In this document: positions 51,430 to 63,722 of the stretch, in pieces
Position numbering within the stretch: position 1 is the stretch's first letter
Layout of the letters: every line of letters starts with the position of its first letter
DNA from: Monodelphis domestica
Lineage: Eukaryota > Chordata > Mammalia > Didelphimorphia > Didelphidae
Length of the DNA stretch: 64,000 bases
NCBI RefSeq assembly: GCF_027887165.1
Contig: NC_077232.1
Span: forward strand, 5,796,410 to 5,860,409
Direction: 5' to 3'
Position numbers and translations under genes: made by a program
Notes under the pieces: generated by a model
Databases searched by the model: none
Told to the model about the DNA's origin: nothing
What the model saw: the letters and a program-made list of their open reading frames with translations, nothing else

Positions 51430-52300
51430 CTATGAGATATAGGAATCGATTCTCAAAAAAAAAAATAGAATAGAAAAAAATTAAATTCTGGATAAACGTT
51501 TACATCAAAATTCCATGTGTAAAAAATTACGAGTAAAAATAAAACCATAACAGGTCCCTGAATCACCAGCAAAGCCCAATTAAAGTGGTTTACAAGCATG
51601 CAGGACAATTGTAGCAATATTGCACTCACCCATCAGCAGCCAGGACTACAGAAAATTGCCGTACTATAAAAGAGAAAAGGGGACAAAAGTCTGAGGTAAA
51701 AGGGAAATATTATTCCCTGGTTTGATTTTCCTTCAGCCTCAGGGAATGGGGAGTCAAAACAAAAGCCAAATGAATATACTTGTAGGAATGTGGCACAGGG
51801 AAGTTCAGCCTCTGGGTTTGCCAAATAACCACTTCCTGGAACCCCTAAACCAGTCCTCTGTTGTGGCATAGATCCTCCTCACTCCCACAGGAATTGCTGG
51901 TCTCCTTGACCTCATGCTTCTTTGCACTGTGCACTGGCTCCCTAGTAATCCCTTCTTCTGGAATCAGACAGAAATTTTAGTTAAAGTTCCATGACACTTA
52001 ACAATTGATGGCAGGTTTCCATAGTCTAAAGCTTTTGGGTTCATATAGGTATTGGGGCTAATAGACCTTGGAAACATCCTTCAAAATTCAAACATGAATA
52101 CTGATTCCATATGCTCCAGTAAAAAGAAAAAAGGAAGAAGAAAAACATTTCAAATTTCCTGTTGGAAATACAGAGAAGAACAATTAAAAAAAACAGAAAT
52201 TCTGATTGCATATCCCATTTGATAATGGGTCGGTCAAACAGGGACAAAAAATAAGGATTTCTCACTCAGAAGGGAGTTCTATTTGCTCTCTGACTTGGCC
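51430..52300. other. Unassigned A/T-rich sequence beside the env fossil
   Basis: About 900 bp with no repeat match I can name. It may belong to the same retroviral remnant, but no LTR edge is evident. Confidence 0.3.
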
Positions 52301-53700
52301 ATGCTCCACAGTGTGAGTGTCCATCATTTTTTCACCTGGTAAAAAAGCTTGTTATAAACTGTAGTTTAGCAGCTAATACAGGTTCTGAAGAGTTCCACAA
52401 TTTCCCAAACTAGAAGAGCCCATTTGATGATAGTAACAAGCAGTCCAGTTCCCTGCAGCCACGAGAGGGTCTGCTGGTGACTATCAGGAGCCCCACAAGT
52501 CTCTACAGCCACTTGCTGTGTGTCAGTGAAAATCTTCTGAAGCTCCTGAATGTTTGTCATGATTTCTCAGACCAATTTACGTAAGAACAACAAGACTGAT
52601 GAATAAAGGCACACATACCTCCCGATGGATGTGATGTGGCTATGAGTGTGCTGAGGGCCAGCCACTGTTGTTGTAGAACTGTTTTTGCAGAGGAATCAGT
52701 CTCTTCCTGCAGGTACGAGGTGGCTTTCGGAGTTGGGGCGATGGCCTAAGCTGTCTTGAGTCGATCTTTCAACCTCAGCTGAGATGTTTCTAACAGAGTC
52801 TCTCATGGTCACCCTTCCAAAGTTTGACAGAAAAACCTCTGTACTGCTGAAGAAGAGGTTATTAAAGTTGGCCTCAACCTCTTGGGTCTAGAACGCCACT
52901 GAGAACACAGATTCCTGACTGTGGACTTGTCTATGTGGCAAGTATAGTGGTTGTGTACCAATATGGGTGGAATAACACAAGCTAAGCCATCCTGGGGGAA
53001 GGGGAGAGCATGCTGAAGAGTTACAAACATAGAACTGGCCGGGGGTCCCCAAGCCCCTTGGGAAATCCTTCCTCCACAGGGATGAGCTGTGATAGCCATA
53101 AAAGGCATGCATTTCTGGGTCCCATCCTTGGCATTTCTAGGCTGTGCTCTAGCACAGATAAATGTGGAGGTAGGGAATGGAATGGTGCAGGTGCACTGCC
53201 CTTTGTCCCCCAGATATTTACTACCACTTAATGGACCCTCATCTCTTGCCACAACAAGTTATGGGTAGGTGAAGGGTCTGTGGGAGGCGGTGGCTCTCTG
53301 AGGTACCTAAAAATGCTTCCAAAGACCTGTGAAAATCAACTGAGTTCTTTAAATTCCTCAAAGGTCACTGATACAGGTTGTAGCCAATTTGATGGGGGCC
53401 ATCCATCGCCCCTCCCCCCATGATAGTTAAAGACAAAAGGAACAAAGGGTTGTTTAGGGAACCCATGACCTTCCTGTGGTACCAGCCGTGGGAACATCTC
53501 AGTTCTGTGAACTGGAATTGTTGCCCAGGACCAAACAGCTCCCGTGGCTCTGGTGAAAGACCCAACGTCCACAGGGACCAATGGCTTTGCCATGGGAAAA
53601 AGTTTGTCCAACTTGTCTGTGGACCTTTATAATGGCATCCTCTCCAGTCCAGTCATAGGAAGGGGGCACAAATAGACAGTCTGGACGTCCCTGGATCAAA
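52300..53700 (-). mobile_element. Retroviral env fossil (gamma/D-type transmembrane motif)
   Basis: The minus strand carries short open frames with a surface-subunit feel (about 53.7-52.8 kb). Near 52.6 kb is a CAFIHQSCC match to the CX6CC motif of gamma-type Env transmembrane subunits, followed by a hydrophobic membrane-like segment near 52.4 kb. No gag, pol or clear LTR accompanies it. It is broken by several lesions and is a fossil. The subfamily is not determined. Confidence 0.55.
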
Positions 53701-54024
53701 TTCTGGCTCTACTATTAGCAGCGGTGGGACCTGAGACAATTTACTGAACCTCTCAGTTTCCCTCTCTGAAAAGCGCTGGATAAGGTTAGGGTTAGGGCTC
53801 ATTCTCCTGGCCCTTTCCAACCTGGAGCCCACAATCCCATAAACTCCTGTGTGTAGCTGATCCAGCCCTTCCTCCTAGCTGAAGAGACTAGGCCAATTTT
53901 CCCTGAGGCCTGGGGCAAGGTTGGACCTGGGAGACCCATAAAAAAAATCAGCATTTCCCAGGGCCAGGAACAAGTTAGGAACCTGGGAATTGGTGGCCTG
54001 AGGCCGATCAAAGATCTCCTGGGC

Positions 54025-54729
54025 AAAAAGGCTTTAAATGACCGTCTGCCCTTTGATCCAGCCATAGCACTGCTGGGTTTGTACCCCAAAGAGATAATAA
54101 GGAAAAATACATGTACAAGAATATTCATAGCTGTGCTCTTTGGGGTGGCCAAAAACTGGAAAATGAGGGGCTGCCCTTCAATTGGAGAATGGCTGAACAC
54201 ATTGTGGTATCTGTTGGTGATGGAATACTATTGTGCTCAAAGGAATAATGAACTGGAGGGATTCCATGTGACCTGGAACAACCTCCAGGAACTGATGCAG
54301 AGCGAAAGGAGCAGAACCAGGAGAACATTGTACACAGAGACTGACACACTGTGGCACAATCGAAGGTAATGGACTTCTCCAGGGATCCAGGACAATTTGG
54401 AGCAACTTATCAGAAAGAATGAACGCTCTCCACAGCCAGAGAAAGAACTGTGGGAGCAGAAACACAGAAGAAAAACAAGTGCTTGGTCACATGGGTCGAT
54501 GGGGATATGACTGGGGATGTAGACTCTAAGTGATCACCCTAGTGCAATTATTATCAATAATATGGAAATGGGTCCTGAACAATGACACATGCAAAACCTA
54601 GAGGAATTGCTCCTTGGCTATGGGAGGGGGTGGGGAGAGGGGAGGGAAAGAATATGAATCATGGAACCACGGAAAAATACTCTAAATTAATTAATTAAAT
54701 GAATAAAATTAAATGCTTATTTAAAATAA
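54025..54729 (+). mobile_element. L1 3' insertion with 12-bp target duplication
   Basis: ATCTCCTGGGCA occurs just before and after the block. Inside is an ORF2 end (minus the start; KNWKMRGCPSIGEW, LEGFHVTWNNLQELMQSER) and a 3' UTR with AATAAAATTAAA. Strongly 5'-truncated. Confidence 0.85.
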
Positions 54730-54734
54730 TCTCC

Positions 54735-55100
54735 TGGGCAGCTTGCCAGATATAAGCCATCTGACTTTGTTTGAATATCACCAGAGATGGGGAACTCACT
54801 ACCTTACAAAACAGCCTATTCCTTTGTTACATATCTCTGATTGTTTAGAAAAATTTCCCTAAATTAGGTGAGAGTCTGCCTCCTGGTAACAGCCTCCCTT
54901 GTTCTAGTCTTGTCCTCTGAGACCAAAAGGAATCAGTGTTGTCCCTATTAGCCTGAGCCTTTATGATGGGGCAAGAACCAAATGGAAAGGCAATTCTTGC
55001 CTTCATGCAGCTTCCTTTCTCATGCAGGAAACAACCCATCACTCTGAGCTGGGCCAGACAGGGGGTACAGGTGCCCCTGGGCATTCTTCCTGTTTAAGCT
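54735..55100 (+). repeat. Old amniote repeat, family uncertain
   Basis: GATGGGGAACTCACTACCTT, then TCTGCCTCCTGGTAAC, is a pattern I know from L3/CR1-type mammalian repeats. Identification is from memory. Confidence 0.4.
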
Positions 55101-55264
55101 CCTCCAGGGCATTAGAGACTGGAAAAGGAGTTGAGGCAGAGAGGCCATGGGGGAGGGATCATTCATGAAGGTCCCCCCCTGACATCTGGAATGGTATAGG
55201 AAAGGCTTTGACTTGTTGGGTGAACTCCTTGGAGCAGGTTCAGGGGCTCACAGAACTTTAGTTA

Positions 55265-55580
55265 GGAGGGAGCTCAGAGGCCATTGGGTCCATTTTACAG
55301 ATGAGGAAACTGAGGTCCAGAGAATTTTAGTGACTTGACCAGGGTCACACAGCTGGTAAGTGAGTGAGGCAGAAGTTGAATCCACGTCTTCCTGACTCTC
55401 AGGACCCGCAATGGATAGAATCCTGCACATGGAGTCAGGAAGATCCAAGTTCAAATCTTGCTGCAGGCTTGAGCCGTAGGATCTGGAATGTGACTAGTCC
55501 CTGGGCCTCAGTTTCCTCATCTGTAAAAATGGAACTATTACCAGGTCATTGTGAGGATGAAAGGGGTTAAGTTGCTTTGC
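55265..55580. repeat. Two SINEs in opposite orientation (MIR minus, CORE-SINE plus)
   Basis: About 55265-55405 (-): CATTTTACAGATGAGGAAAC, then AGGGTCACACAGCTGGTAAG. About 55408-55580 (+): ATGGATAGAATCCTGCACAT, then CTCATCTGTAAAAATGG. Confidence 0.65.
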
Positions 55581-55589
55581 CCAAGCAGA

Positions 55590-57230
55590 AAGCATTCTGC
55601 AGATACAAGAGACTATTAGACCGTGGTGCCGGGATTCTCTCCTTATTATCATTATTCTTTTCTGCTCCAACCCACTGGCTTTCCGAGGTGAGCCCTTCTC
55701 CACCTAGGACAGCCCTGCAGGGCTCAGGCACCGGGCGGTCCCCGGCTGACCAGGGAGGGCACAGGCAGCCGCCCAGCCAGAGCACGCGGGGCTCGGCTGC
55801 CCTTCCTGCCTGCCTTCTCTTTGCTGACCAGCCTCTAGTCACTGGTTTCTCTGTTGCTTGACAGCGTCGCCGGCGGCCCTCTGCATGGTGGCAGTCACGC
55901 CGCCTAGTTCCGGGCGCCTGGAGTGGGGGGTCTCTCTGAGCCTGGGCGGCTCCCTCTGCCCTGCCCCCCCCAGGCTCTCCCTCCGCTGGAGGCCCAACCC
56001 AGCCCGGCCCAAACCTTTGGCCTGGAGACTTGTTTGCATTGTGGGAAGTGGGAAAGTGGACGGAGGACTTGGGCTCTGCCCAGGCCGGCCTCACCCTTCC
56101 TGCTTGGGGTCTGGGTGGGGCTCAGGAGTCCCTCCATCCTCCAGCGGGCAGAGCCAGGTGTCTGGCAATCGAGGGACACCTGGCTTCACCTGTTGGCTCC
56201 ATTGTGTCACTGGCTGGGTCTCAGTTTCCCCGCTTGTCCCCTTCCTCCAGCCTGGCTGGCCTGGGGGTGGTGAAGACACTGGGGAGTGTAGATGGCAAGG
56301 GAAGGGGGGTCTCCAAGGAACCCGCTTCATTGCCTTGGCAACAGCTAGTACCCAGCAACAACGAAGGCCGGAGGAGCCCTAATGAGGCCCGGTGGGCCCA
56401 GGTAGCAATTAGGGAGTGAGTTGGGGGATGGTTTCCATGACAGGCGGGAGAGGAAGGGCTGAGGTGGGGGCCGGTGGGAGGGGGCAGAAGGCAGCCGGTG
56501 AGCATAGAGTGGGCCACTTTGCCGGGGGGTGCCCCCTCCCCCCAGCTGGCCAGGCTCTGAGCTCCCAGGAGGCTCTGGGGATGGGGGTGGGGGCTGTGGA
56601 GGAGGGGGAGCCTTTGGGCCTTTCTCCTTTGTCTTTCACACACTGGGCCTCTGTTCAACCTTGGCTTCCTGGGAAGGGGGGGCATAGGAGCCTCGAGCAG
56701 AATCCCCCTCCTGCTCCTGTCGGCCAGGCCTGGTGGGAGGAGAGGGGCCGCTTGGAGGCCTCCATCTGGAGCCAGCAGGAGATGCCAGCCTCGGAGGCAG
56801 TGAGGGGCCCCCAGAGCAGGTGGGGTCGTCCTGCCAACAGCGGGAACAAGCAGGGCCCTTCCCGAGCGGCCAGTCCTGCCCCCTCGCTTCATAAAGGCCC
56901 CGAGAGCTGGAGAGCGGCGGAGGCTCTGAGGCTGGCCTGGAACCCGGGTCTCCTGCCCCCAAGGCCAGGGCTGCGCCCCCGGGCACCCAGGAATGATGTG
57001 GTGCTCCTGGTGGCCGCTGGGGAAAGCCCCTTCCCGCTTGGCCCTGCAGACCTCTGGGGCCGGCAGGCTGCCGTTAGTAAGCCCAGGTGCACCCTGGCGG
57101 GGGCCTATGAGCAGGGGACGGGCTCCCTGGACAGGAAGAGTTTGAGGAGATTCCTGAGCACCCCAGACGAGATCCGCCTTCTTTTCCCAGAGGAGAAAAC
57201 GACCACAATTCAGGAGATGGGACGGATCCG
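55590..57230. other. GC-rich intergenic region, no gene seen
   Basis: This unique-looking sequence between TBC1D10C and upstream repeats shows no exon with matching splice sites. Long plus-strand frames (for example 56416-57240) are compositional. Confidence 0.45.
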
Positions 57231-57232
57231 CC

Positions 57233-57238
57233 TTTATT
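57233..57238 (-). terminator. TBC1D10C: Probable TBC1D10C polyadenylation signal AATAAA
   Basis: This is the first minus-strand AATAAA after the TBC1D10C stop codon, about 580 bases downstream. It implies a 3' UTR spanning roughly 57215-57819. Confidence 0.5.
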
Positions 57239-57819
57239 AAGCCCCTGTGGGGGCCCCCTGGCCCCCCGAAGCCCCACTTCCGCCGGCCTGTTTGGGGGCT
57301 GACCTGGTCAGCCCCTCTTCTGGTGGAGGCAGGACCAGGCCCGCCTCTCTCTGTGACTCTGGCTGGCTGGCTGTGGAGACCGCAGGGTGGGACCCCAGAA
57401 TTTCATTGTGTCCCCCAGGATTTGGTCTAGCTCAGGCCACTTTTAACAGCTGAATCACCTGCCTGAGAGCCCGACTCTGGGCCAGGTCCCACGAGGTGCT
57501 CAGGGCTGAAAATACAAGTGGGAGCCAGCAGAACATGCTGGCTGATGGATTCCTGGGGTGAGTGGGGGGCGGCCGGGGGGGTCATGAGGGTCAGAGAAAT
57601 GTGGCAGGTGGGGGCAGAGAAGCAGGGAGACCCCCAGCACCACCACAGGGGAGTTCAGGCTCAAATCCTCCCCATGTCACTCATTACATCCTGGAGAGAG
57701 CGATGAAAGAGACCTGGGAGGGCACCAGGCCCACTGAGGTCCAAGAAGGACACAGGAGAGGCCGGAGTCGCAGCCCACAGTTCCACACTCCTCCCCTGGG
57801 GCTGCCCCAGGCAGGTCTC

Positions 57820-60800
57820 TCAGAACCGGGTGTCCAGGAAGGAGGAGGAGGCCCGGTGGGTCCTGGACGGTCCCTCGGCCTGCAGGCCCCGGTGCCGAGT
57901 CAGCATCCCGTGGAAGGTCTTGCCCCTCGTCTGCGGCTTCCTTCGAGGACGCACCTCCTCAGGGGGCTGCACCACAATCCGGGGCACCTCCCGGCCTGGC
58001 GCCTTCGAGGCTGCGGCCAGCTGCTGGGCCTCGAAGATGGCGGGCGCCCCGGGCAGGCGGTCTTTGGGCCTCAGTTGTAGCTCTGGGTCAGTTTTCTGGA
58101 GCTTGGCGAGCTGGGTGAGGCTCTCTCGTCGCAGGTCTCGCTCCGAGACGGCCACCGCGTGAACCTGTGGGGACGGCTCGTTGAGGGGCGGGCACGGGAG
58201 GGCATGGCAGGCAGAGGATGCCAGCCAAGCCTCTGCCTCTGGGACTGGGGCTCAGGGCTGCCACCCACCTGGGCCATGAACGGGTCTTCCTGCAGCTGGG
58301 CTGGCGGGATGGAACGCAGCATCTCGAGTGTCTCCAGCAGCCCCGGGCAGGCCCTGCGCTGCTCAGCGGTGCCCAAGGCAAGGCGGACTAAGGTCAGGCC
58401 CACCCGGAACAAGACCTTCACTCCTAGAGAGACGGCCAGAGCCGAAAAGGGCCTCAGAGGCAGCCCCTCCCCCCAGCCAGAAGCTCCCCACCTGTGGCGA
58501 GGCCCAGTCCTCGGGGAGGCCTCCACTCCTCAGGGTCTTGGCTCACCTCATCCTGCCTTTGGGACTTTTGGAGCTGGGGGAGGCTCCCGGGCCTCCCTGA
58601 GGCTCCCTTCTCTTCTCGTCTCAACATCTCCACCTACTGCCACGAGCCCCCTGGGCCACGGACTCCAGGCCCACTGGCCGCCCTCCACAGACACTCTCAG
58701 TTTGCCAGCGGCCTTCCCGAGCCTCCACTAAGCCAACTGAACCCAATTCCCTGAACGCAGCCTGATGGAGGCAGGACGCCAAGGCCGGGCTTTGACCCGT
58801 TTATGTTGCCCAAGCAGCCTGAGGTCACGATCACGTTGTTGACTGCCCTATAATAAGTCACATTGCTCTTGTGGTCCGCTAAGACCCCCAGACCCTTTCC
58901 ATACAAACGGCCGGTTCATTGTACCTCCCTCAGCGGGTACTCGTGAGGCTGAATTTTTGGACCCAAGGGTCAGACTTTACATTTATGGATACTCGACTTC
59001 CTCGTGTTGGGTTGGGACCATCATGTCTGCCTCTTGAAGGTCTTCTTTTGGATCCTGGCCTTCACCCGGAACATTAGCTCCTCCTGGCCCCCGGGTGTGT
59101 CACCCACAACTGGGAGGAGCCTGCCCTCTCTGCCTCTTCTAAGACCCTGCTAAATGGGCTCACGTCACTGAGGACAGATCCTGGGCACAACGCCGGAGAC
59201 CCTCCTCCAAGGCTGGCCTCACCTCATCTCTCTGACCTGGGGGGAGGAGAGGAGAAGGGGGGGAGAGTCTGGAACAGAGAGGAGGGGGTGCAGGGGAAAG
59301 GGGGCAGGGGAGGAGAGAGGAGGGGGTGCAGGGGAAAGGGGGCAGGGGAGGGCGAGGCAGGGCCCTTCACCACCATCTCAGGCTGAACTCGCCTCTTCTT
59401 CCTCACCAGCCACAGCCCAGACAAGGCTGCCGGGGCTTCCTGCTGGCCCCTCAAATCTGAGCCCTCCCCCCAAGCCCCGGAAGCTGCCCCTCCCCCAGCT
59501 TCCCTGGCGCAGTGGGCACTGCCCTCCACCTCCTCCTCCAGGTTCCTCCTTCCACCTGTATCCAGGCAGGTCCAGCTCCCTCCCCAGCATTCCCCTGGAC
59601 TGTCCTTCTCGCCATCCTGGTTTAGGCCTTCAGTGCTCCTCACCAGCACCACTGCAACAGTGGCCTCCCCAGAAGGCTCCTTGCCTCTCCAGGCCAACCC
59701 ATCTGGCCTTCTAGCCTTGTTTTGCTCATGAGAGGTTGCCTGCTACCCTGGATAAGGACCGAGTCCTGAGTTCAGATGCCAGTGCTGCCTCTTCATCTCT
59801 GGGCCATGTTGAACCCTGGCTCGTCCTCTGAGACTCAGTTTCCCTCCTCTGTGAAAGGAGGCAATCGGATCAAAGGATCCCTAAGGTCTGTTCTAACTCT
59901 AAGTCTAAGCTCTCCTTGCCTCGCTCCTGCCTGCTCTCCACGCTTGGCTCCATGCTGCCTCTTCCAGGAAGCCTTCCCTGGCTGCTCAGGTGAGCCCTTC
60001 TCTGCTTCCTTCGATGCCCTGAGGGGAGTTAGTGGGGCTCCTGTTTTTGTCCCCTCCCTCATTAGATGATGAGAGCCTTGCAGGTAAGGAGCGCCTTTTC
60101 CCAGACTTTTGGACCTTTTCTTGCTGCCCAGGACAGGCCTTTGGGGCTGGGAAGGCCCTAAAAGCATCCCTCGCTTGGCGCAGGGGGAGGCAGCCCCGAG
60201 ACAGCCGGCAGGGGGTCTCCCGACTCCAAGCCCTTGCCCAGAGGATGGCCCACACGGAGGACCATTTGTGGTACGAGGCAGAGCTGGAGGGCCTCCTGCA
60301 CCAGCCTCCGCCGACCTGTCAGGAGAACCCGGGCTTGGGCCAGGCGGAACAACGCGGAGCCTGGAGGAGGGACGGCCCTGGGGGGGGGCTGCCCGCTCCG
60401 CCCCACTCACCCTCGCTGAAGAAGGCGTCCCAGATGCGCAGGACGGTGGCGAAGGGCAGGGAGCGGGCAAAGAGGCACAGGAACCACTCGGGCAGGTAGA
60501 GGAGGGGCCCCACGCCCTGCTGGTGGAGGTGCTTGTGGATCCGAGGACACAGCCTGCCCAGCAGGGCCGAGAACACCTCCGCATCCAGCCGGATGGCCTC
60601 CTGGAGCGGCCCAGAAAGGGGCGGTGAGGGCCGGGCCCCTCCCCCTCCCCCTCCCCGGCCTGTCTGCCCCACACGGCTCCCCAGGGACCCCCCAGGAGAC
60701 GGGGTCACTCACCATGTGGGGCCCGTAGTAGCCGGGCAGGTAGAACTCGCAGATCTGCACCAGACACCAGAAAGCCTCCTGTGGGGGCAGGAGATGAGGT

Positions 60801-61924
60801 GGGGAGAGGCCAAAAGCACCAGGGAGAGTAGGGGCCCCCCGGGGCACCGAGAGCCGCCCCCCCCAGCATCATTGTGGGGGATTCTTCCTTTACCAGTTTG
60901 GCAGGGGGAGGGGCTCCTCAGGGCTGGGAGAGGGGCTCCTCAGGGCTGGGGGAGGGGGCTCCTCAGGCCTGGGATTGGGGATGGGCTATCGGGCCTTCGG
61001 AGAGGAAGAGGGTCCCTGGGGCCTCTGACGCCTCCCCAAGGGCCCCGGCTCAGGGTCCGAATGTCTCTCACCTCAGGAGGCATCTGCATGAGCAGGACAG
61101 CGGCCACAGGCCCCTGGGCCTGGCAGTAGCCCTGTTCAGGCCGGTACAGGGTATAGGCCTTGAGCACGTTCAGGAGGCCCTGCTGCCTGTGTGAGGAGAC
61201 CCCATCAGGAGACCCCGGGCCCTGCCCCTCGAGGGGGCCCAACAGAGACGACGGCAGCCCCAAGGCAGAGGCCTGGGACCGGATGGGCTCTACCACCCCC
61301 AAGTTCTGGGATCGGGGCAAAGCCGGGTCCTGCTCTGGGCCTCTGCGGGCCTTCCCCCAGTTCCTCGGCCCCCCCAACGGCTCCGGCCTCTCTTACCCAT
61401 GACCCTGGGGCGACAGGAACATTTCATGAAGGGGGAACTGCCGATGCAGGTCTCTCCTGATGGCCTCCAGCCACTGAGGGTCCCCGGGGGCTGAGAGCAG
61501 TTCCTGGGGTTAAGCAAGGGCAGGCAGATGGGAGGGAGGCCCAGCAGCGCTTGGGGCAGAACTTCGGCCTCCCCTCCCCGTGGTGGGGGCCCTTCAGGGA
61601 TCCTCCGAGGGGCTCCTGCTCCCAGGCTGGGCTCAACTTGGATGGGGGGGGGCGCGGGGAGCTGGGGGAGGGACCCGAAGCAGGTCGCCCCCCTCCCCCT
61701 CCTGTTGGGCCCTGGCCCTCCTGCTTCTTCCCTTGGGACTTGCTAACTCAGAGCAGGAGGAGGAAGAGGAGGAGGGGCGGGAGAGAAGGCTGCAGGGAGA
61801 TGGCTTGGAGCCTCACCTGGTAGGTGCTGGGGTTTTGCTGCTGCCGGGCTTGGGCCCCACACAGCAGGGGCCAGCAGCGGGCACGAAGGGCAGATGGGAT
61901 CCCTTTGCGGCACTGAATCTTTAC
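57820..61924 (-). CDS. TBC1D10C: TBC1D10C (carabin), 3' seven coding exons; 5' end beyond window
   Basis: Exons, 5' to 3': 61924-61817, 61503-61397, 61186-61072, 60778-60713, 60600-60411, 58423-58269, 58164-57820. All phases join, giving 361 residues; human carabin has 446, so about 85 N-terminal residues are missing to the right. The first visible residues are [18 protein letters not shown], the TBC domain start. The arginine finger ([16 protein letters not shown]) and glutamine finger ([10 protein letters not shown]) are intact, so Rab-GAP activity is expected. The C-terminal tail holds IFEAQQLAA, then [11 protein letters not shown] and [11 protein letters not shown], and ends SSFLDTRF as in human. 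PRIVVQ resembles a calcineurin-docking PxIxIT motif. The family inhibits calcineurin and Ras signalling in lymphocytes (established); docking by this stretch is inference. Confidence 0.95.
58430..60405. other. TBC1D10C: Large TBC1D10C intron with MIR and L2 pieces
   Basis: The 1987-bp intron between exons 60600-60411 and 58423-58269 contains a plus-strand MIR at about 59755-59905 and an L2-like stretch at about 59910-60060. A direct repeat of about 50 bases (GGGGAAAGGGGGCAGGGGAG type) lies at 59280-59350. No other gene is seen. Confidence 0.5.
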
Positions 61925-62297
61925 CTGCAGGGAGTGATGCCACCCTTAGCCCAGGAGGCCCCAGATGGGCACCGGGCACCCACCCGGCCCACCGCAAAAA
62001 ACATCCGTCTTCCTTGGGTTAAACCAGGGGCTTCGGAAGGCCCCGGCTGGAACACATCCTTGGAACTGCGTCTACACCTCTCGGCTGCCTTCCGAAAAGC
62101 TGGATGTGAGGATCCTCCGAGTCGGGGTCTTGTGGGAGTTCTCTGCACCCAGTAGGTGCTTTTAAGGCAAAAAGGCCTCAATAAAGCTCTAGAAACAGAG
62201 GCTGGATGATGGCAATCGGGATCCAGAGCTTCCAGTTTGGGTGAGAGTGAGAAGGGTTGAAGCCCTGGATGAGATTTACCATTTGTCAAACTTCCCG

Positions 62298-62300
<3 letters not shown>

Positions 62301-62338
<38 letters not shown>
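62301..62338 (+). repeat. (AC)n microsatellite
   Basis: About 19 AC units in a TBC1D10C intron. Confidence 0.95.
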
Positions 62339-62340
<2 letters not shown>

Positions 62341-62547
62341 CTGTTCCCTACCTCGGGGCAAAGCAATCCTTTTTCCAGGATTGACTGCCTTCAGCCTAAC
62401 CTTCTCTTCTCTCCTGAAGCCCCTACAGCGACGGCCCCCACCTCCTTCTGGCCCCCAGAGCCCCTGCTTTCAGGAAAACTTCCCGTATCCTCTATTCCAA
62501 GAGCTCCTGCTCCCCTCCTCTTTTCTTAAGCCCTTCCCTTCCACTTC

Positions 62548-62722
62548 AGCATCCATACTAAGCACTGCTTCCAGAGCAGAAGAGCGGGAAGGGCTAGGCC
62601 ATGGGGGTTATGGGACTTGCCCAAGGTCACCCAGCTGGGAAGTATCTGAAGCCAGATTGGAATCCAGGACCCGGAGGGGGGCTCCAGGCCTGATTCTACC
62701 CAGTGAGCCACGTCACTGCCCC
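62548..62722 (-). repeat. Marsupial tRNA-derived SINE
   Basis: Diverged minus-strand copy: GACTTGCCCAAGGTCACCCA and GTGAGCCACGTCACTGCCCC. Confidence 0.75.
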
Positions 62723-62724
62723 TG

Positions 62725-63235
62725 CCACACTCCTCTTCACCTCTTACAGTCCAGCTCCCAATCTCATCCCTCCACTGAGGCTCTCTCAAGCTACCGACGC
62801 CAAACCCTTTCCTCGGTTCTCATTCTCCGACCTTCCTACAGCTTCCCCCCTGCTCTCTTCTCTGCAGGTTTTCAGAGACCCCCGTCTCCTGCTTCTCCTC
62901 CTGCCTCCCAGACCGCTCTTCTCCGTCTCCTTTACTGGGTCAGCCTCTGCTGCTCTCCAATCTCACATCTCCAGCTGGGCGTCGAGGAGGCGTCTTAAAC
63001 TCAGCATGTCCAAAATGGAACTCCTGAGCTTCCCGCCAAACCCTCTCAACGCCTGAAAAAACAGGCCATCTTCATGCGCTCCCTCTTCTCCCCTCCTCCA
63101 CCCGCTTCTCCATTCCCTGCAGTCTTTGCTCCAGAATCTGAGAAACCATCCAGCCACCAATTGTCTTTGAAGAGGTCAAGCCCTCCTTTGGGTCTGGGTC
63201 AGAGATCTCACCCTTTCCTGCACCCCCTGGGGTCT
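62725..63235 (+). repeat. L2 (LINE2) coding-region fragment
   Basis: TTAAACTCAGCATGTCCAAA followed by ATGGAACTCCTGAGCTTCCC is a known L2 segment. It lies in a TBC1D10C intron. Confidence 0.55.
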
Positions 63236-63259
63236 TGTCCCCTCACCTAGCCCATTCTC

Positions 63260-63722
63260 ATGTCTCTAACTCTGTCTCTGTCTCCCTCTCCCTTTCTCTG
63301 TCTCTCTCTCCCAATCTGTCTCTTTCTTTCCCTCCCTCTCTCTCTCTGTCTCTGTCTCTCCTTTTCTCTGTCTCTCCCTCCCTCCCTCTCTCTGTCTCTC
63401 TCTCCCAATCTCTGTCTCTTTCTTTCCCTCCCTCTCTCTCTCTGTCTCTCCTTTTCTCTGTCTCTCCCTCCCTCCCTCTCTCTGTCTCTCTCTCCCAATC
63501 TCTGTCTCTTTCTTTCCCTCCCTCTCTCTCTCTGTCTCTCTCTGTCTCTCCTTTTCTTTGTCTCTCCCTCCCTCCCTCTCTCTCTCTGTCTCTCCTTTTC
63601 TCTGTCTCTCCCTCCCTCCCTCTCTCTTCCTCCCTCTCTCTGTCTCTCTCTCCCAATCTCTGTCTTTTTCTTTCCTTCCCTCTCTCTCTCTGTCTCTCTG
63701 TATCTCTCTCTCTCCCTGTTTT
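63260..63722 (+). repeat. Polypyrimidine (TCTC/CCCT) array with higher-order periodicity
   Basis: Almost pure C+T on the plus strand for about 460 bp. CCCAATCT marks a higher-order unit near 63310, 63404, 63494 and 63652, a spacing of about 90 bp or a multiple. It opens long low-complexity frames on both strands, which are artefacts. Confidence 0.9.

Noticed and set aside
56416-57240. Plus-strand open frame of about 270 codons before TBC1D10C
   Set aside because: Compositionally driven, without splice or domain support. It also overlaps the probable TBC1D10C poly-A signal.
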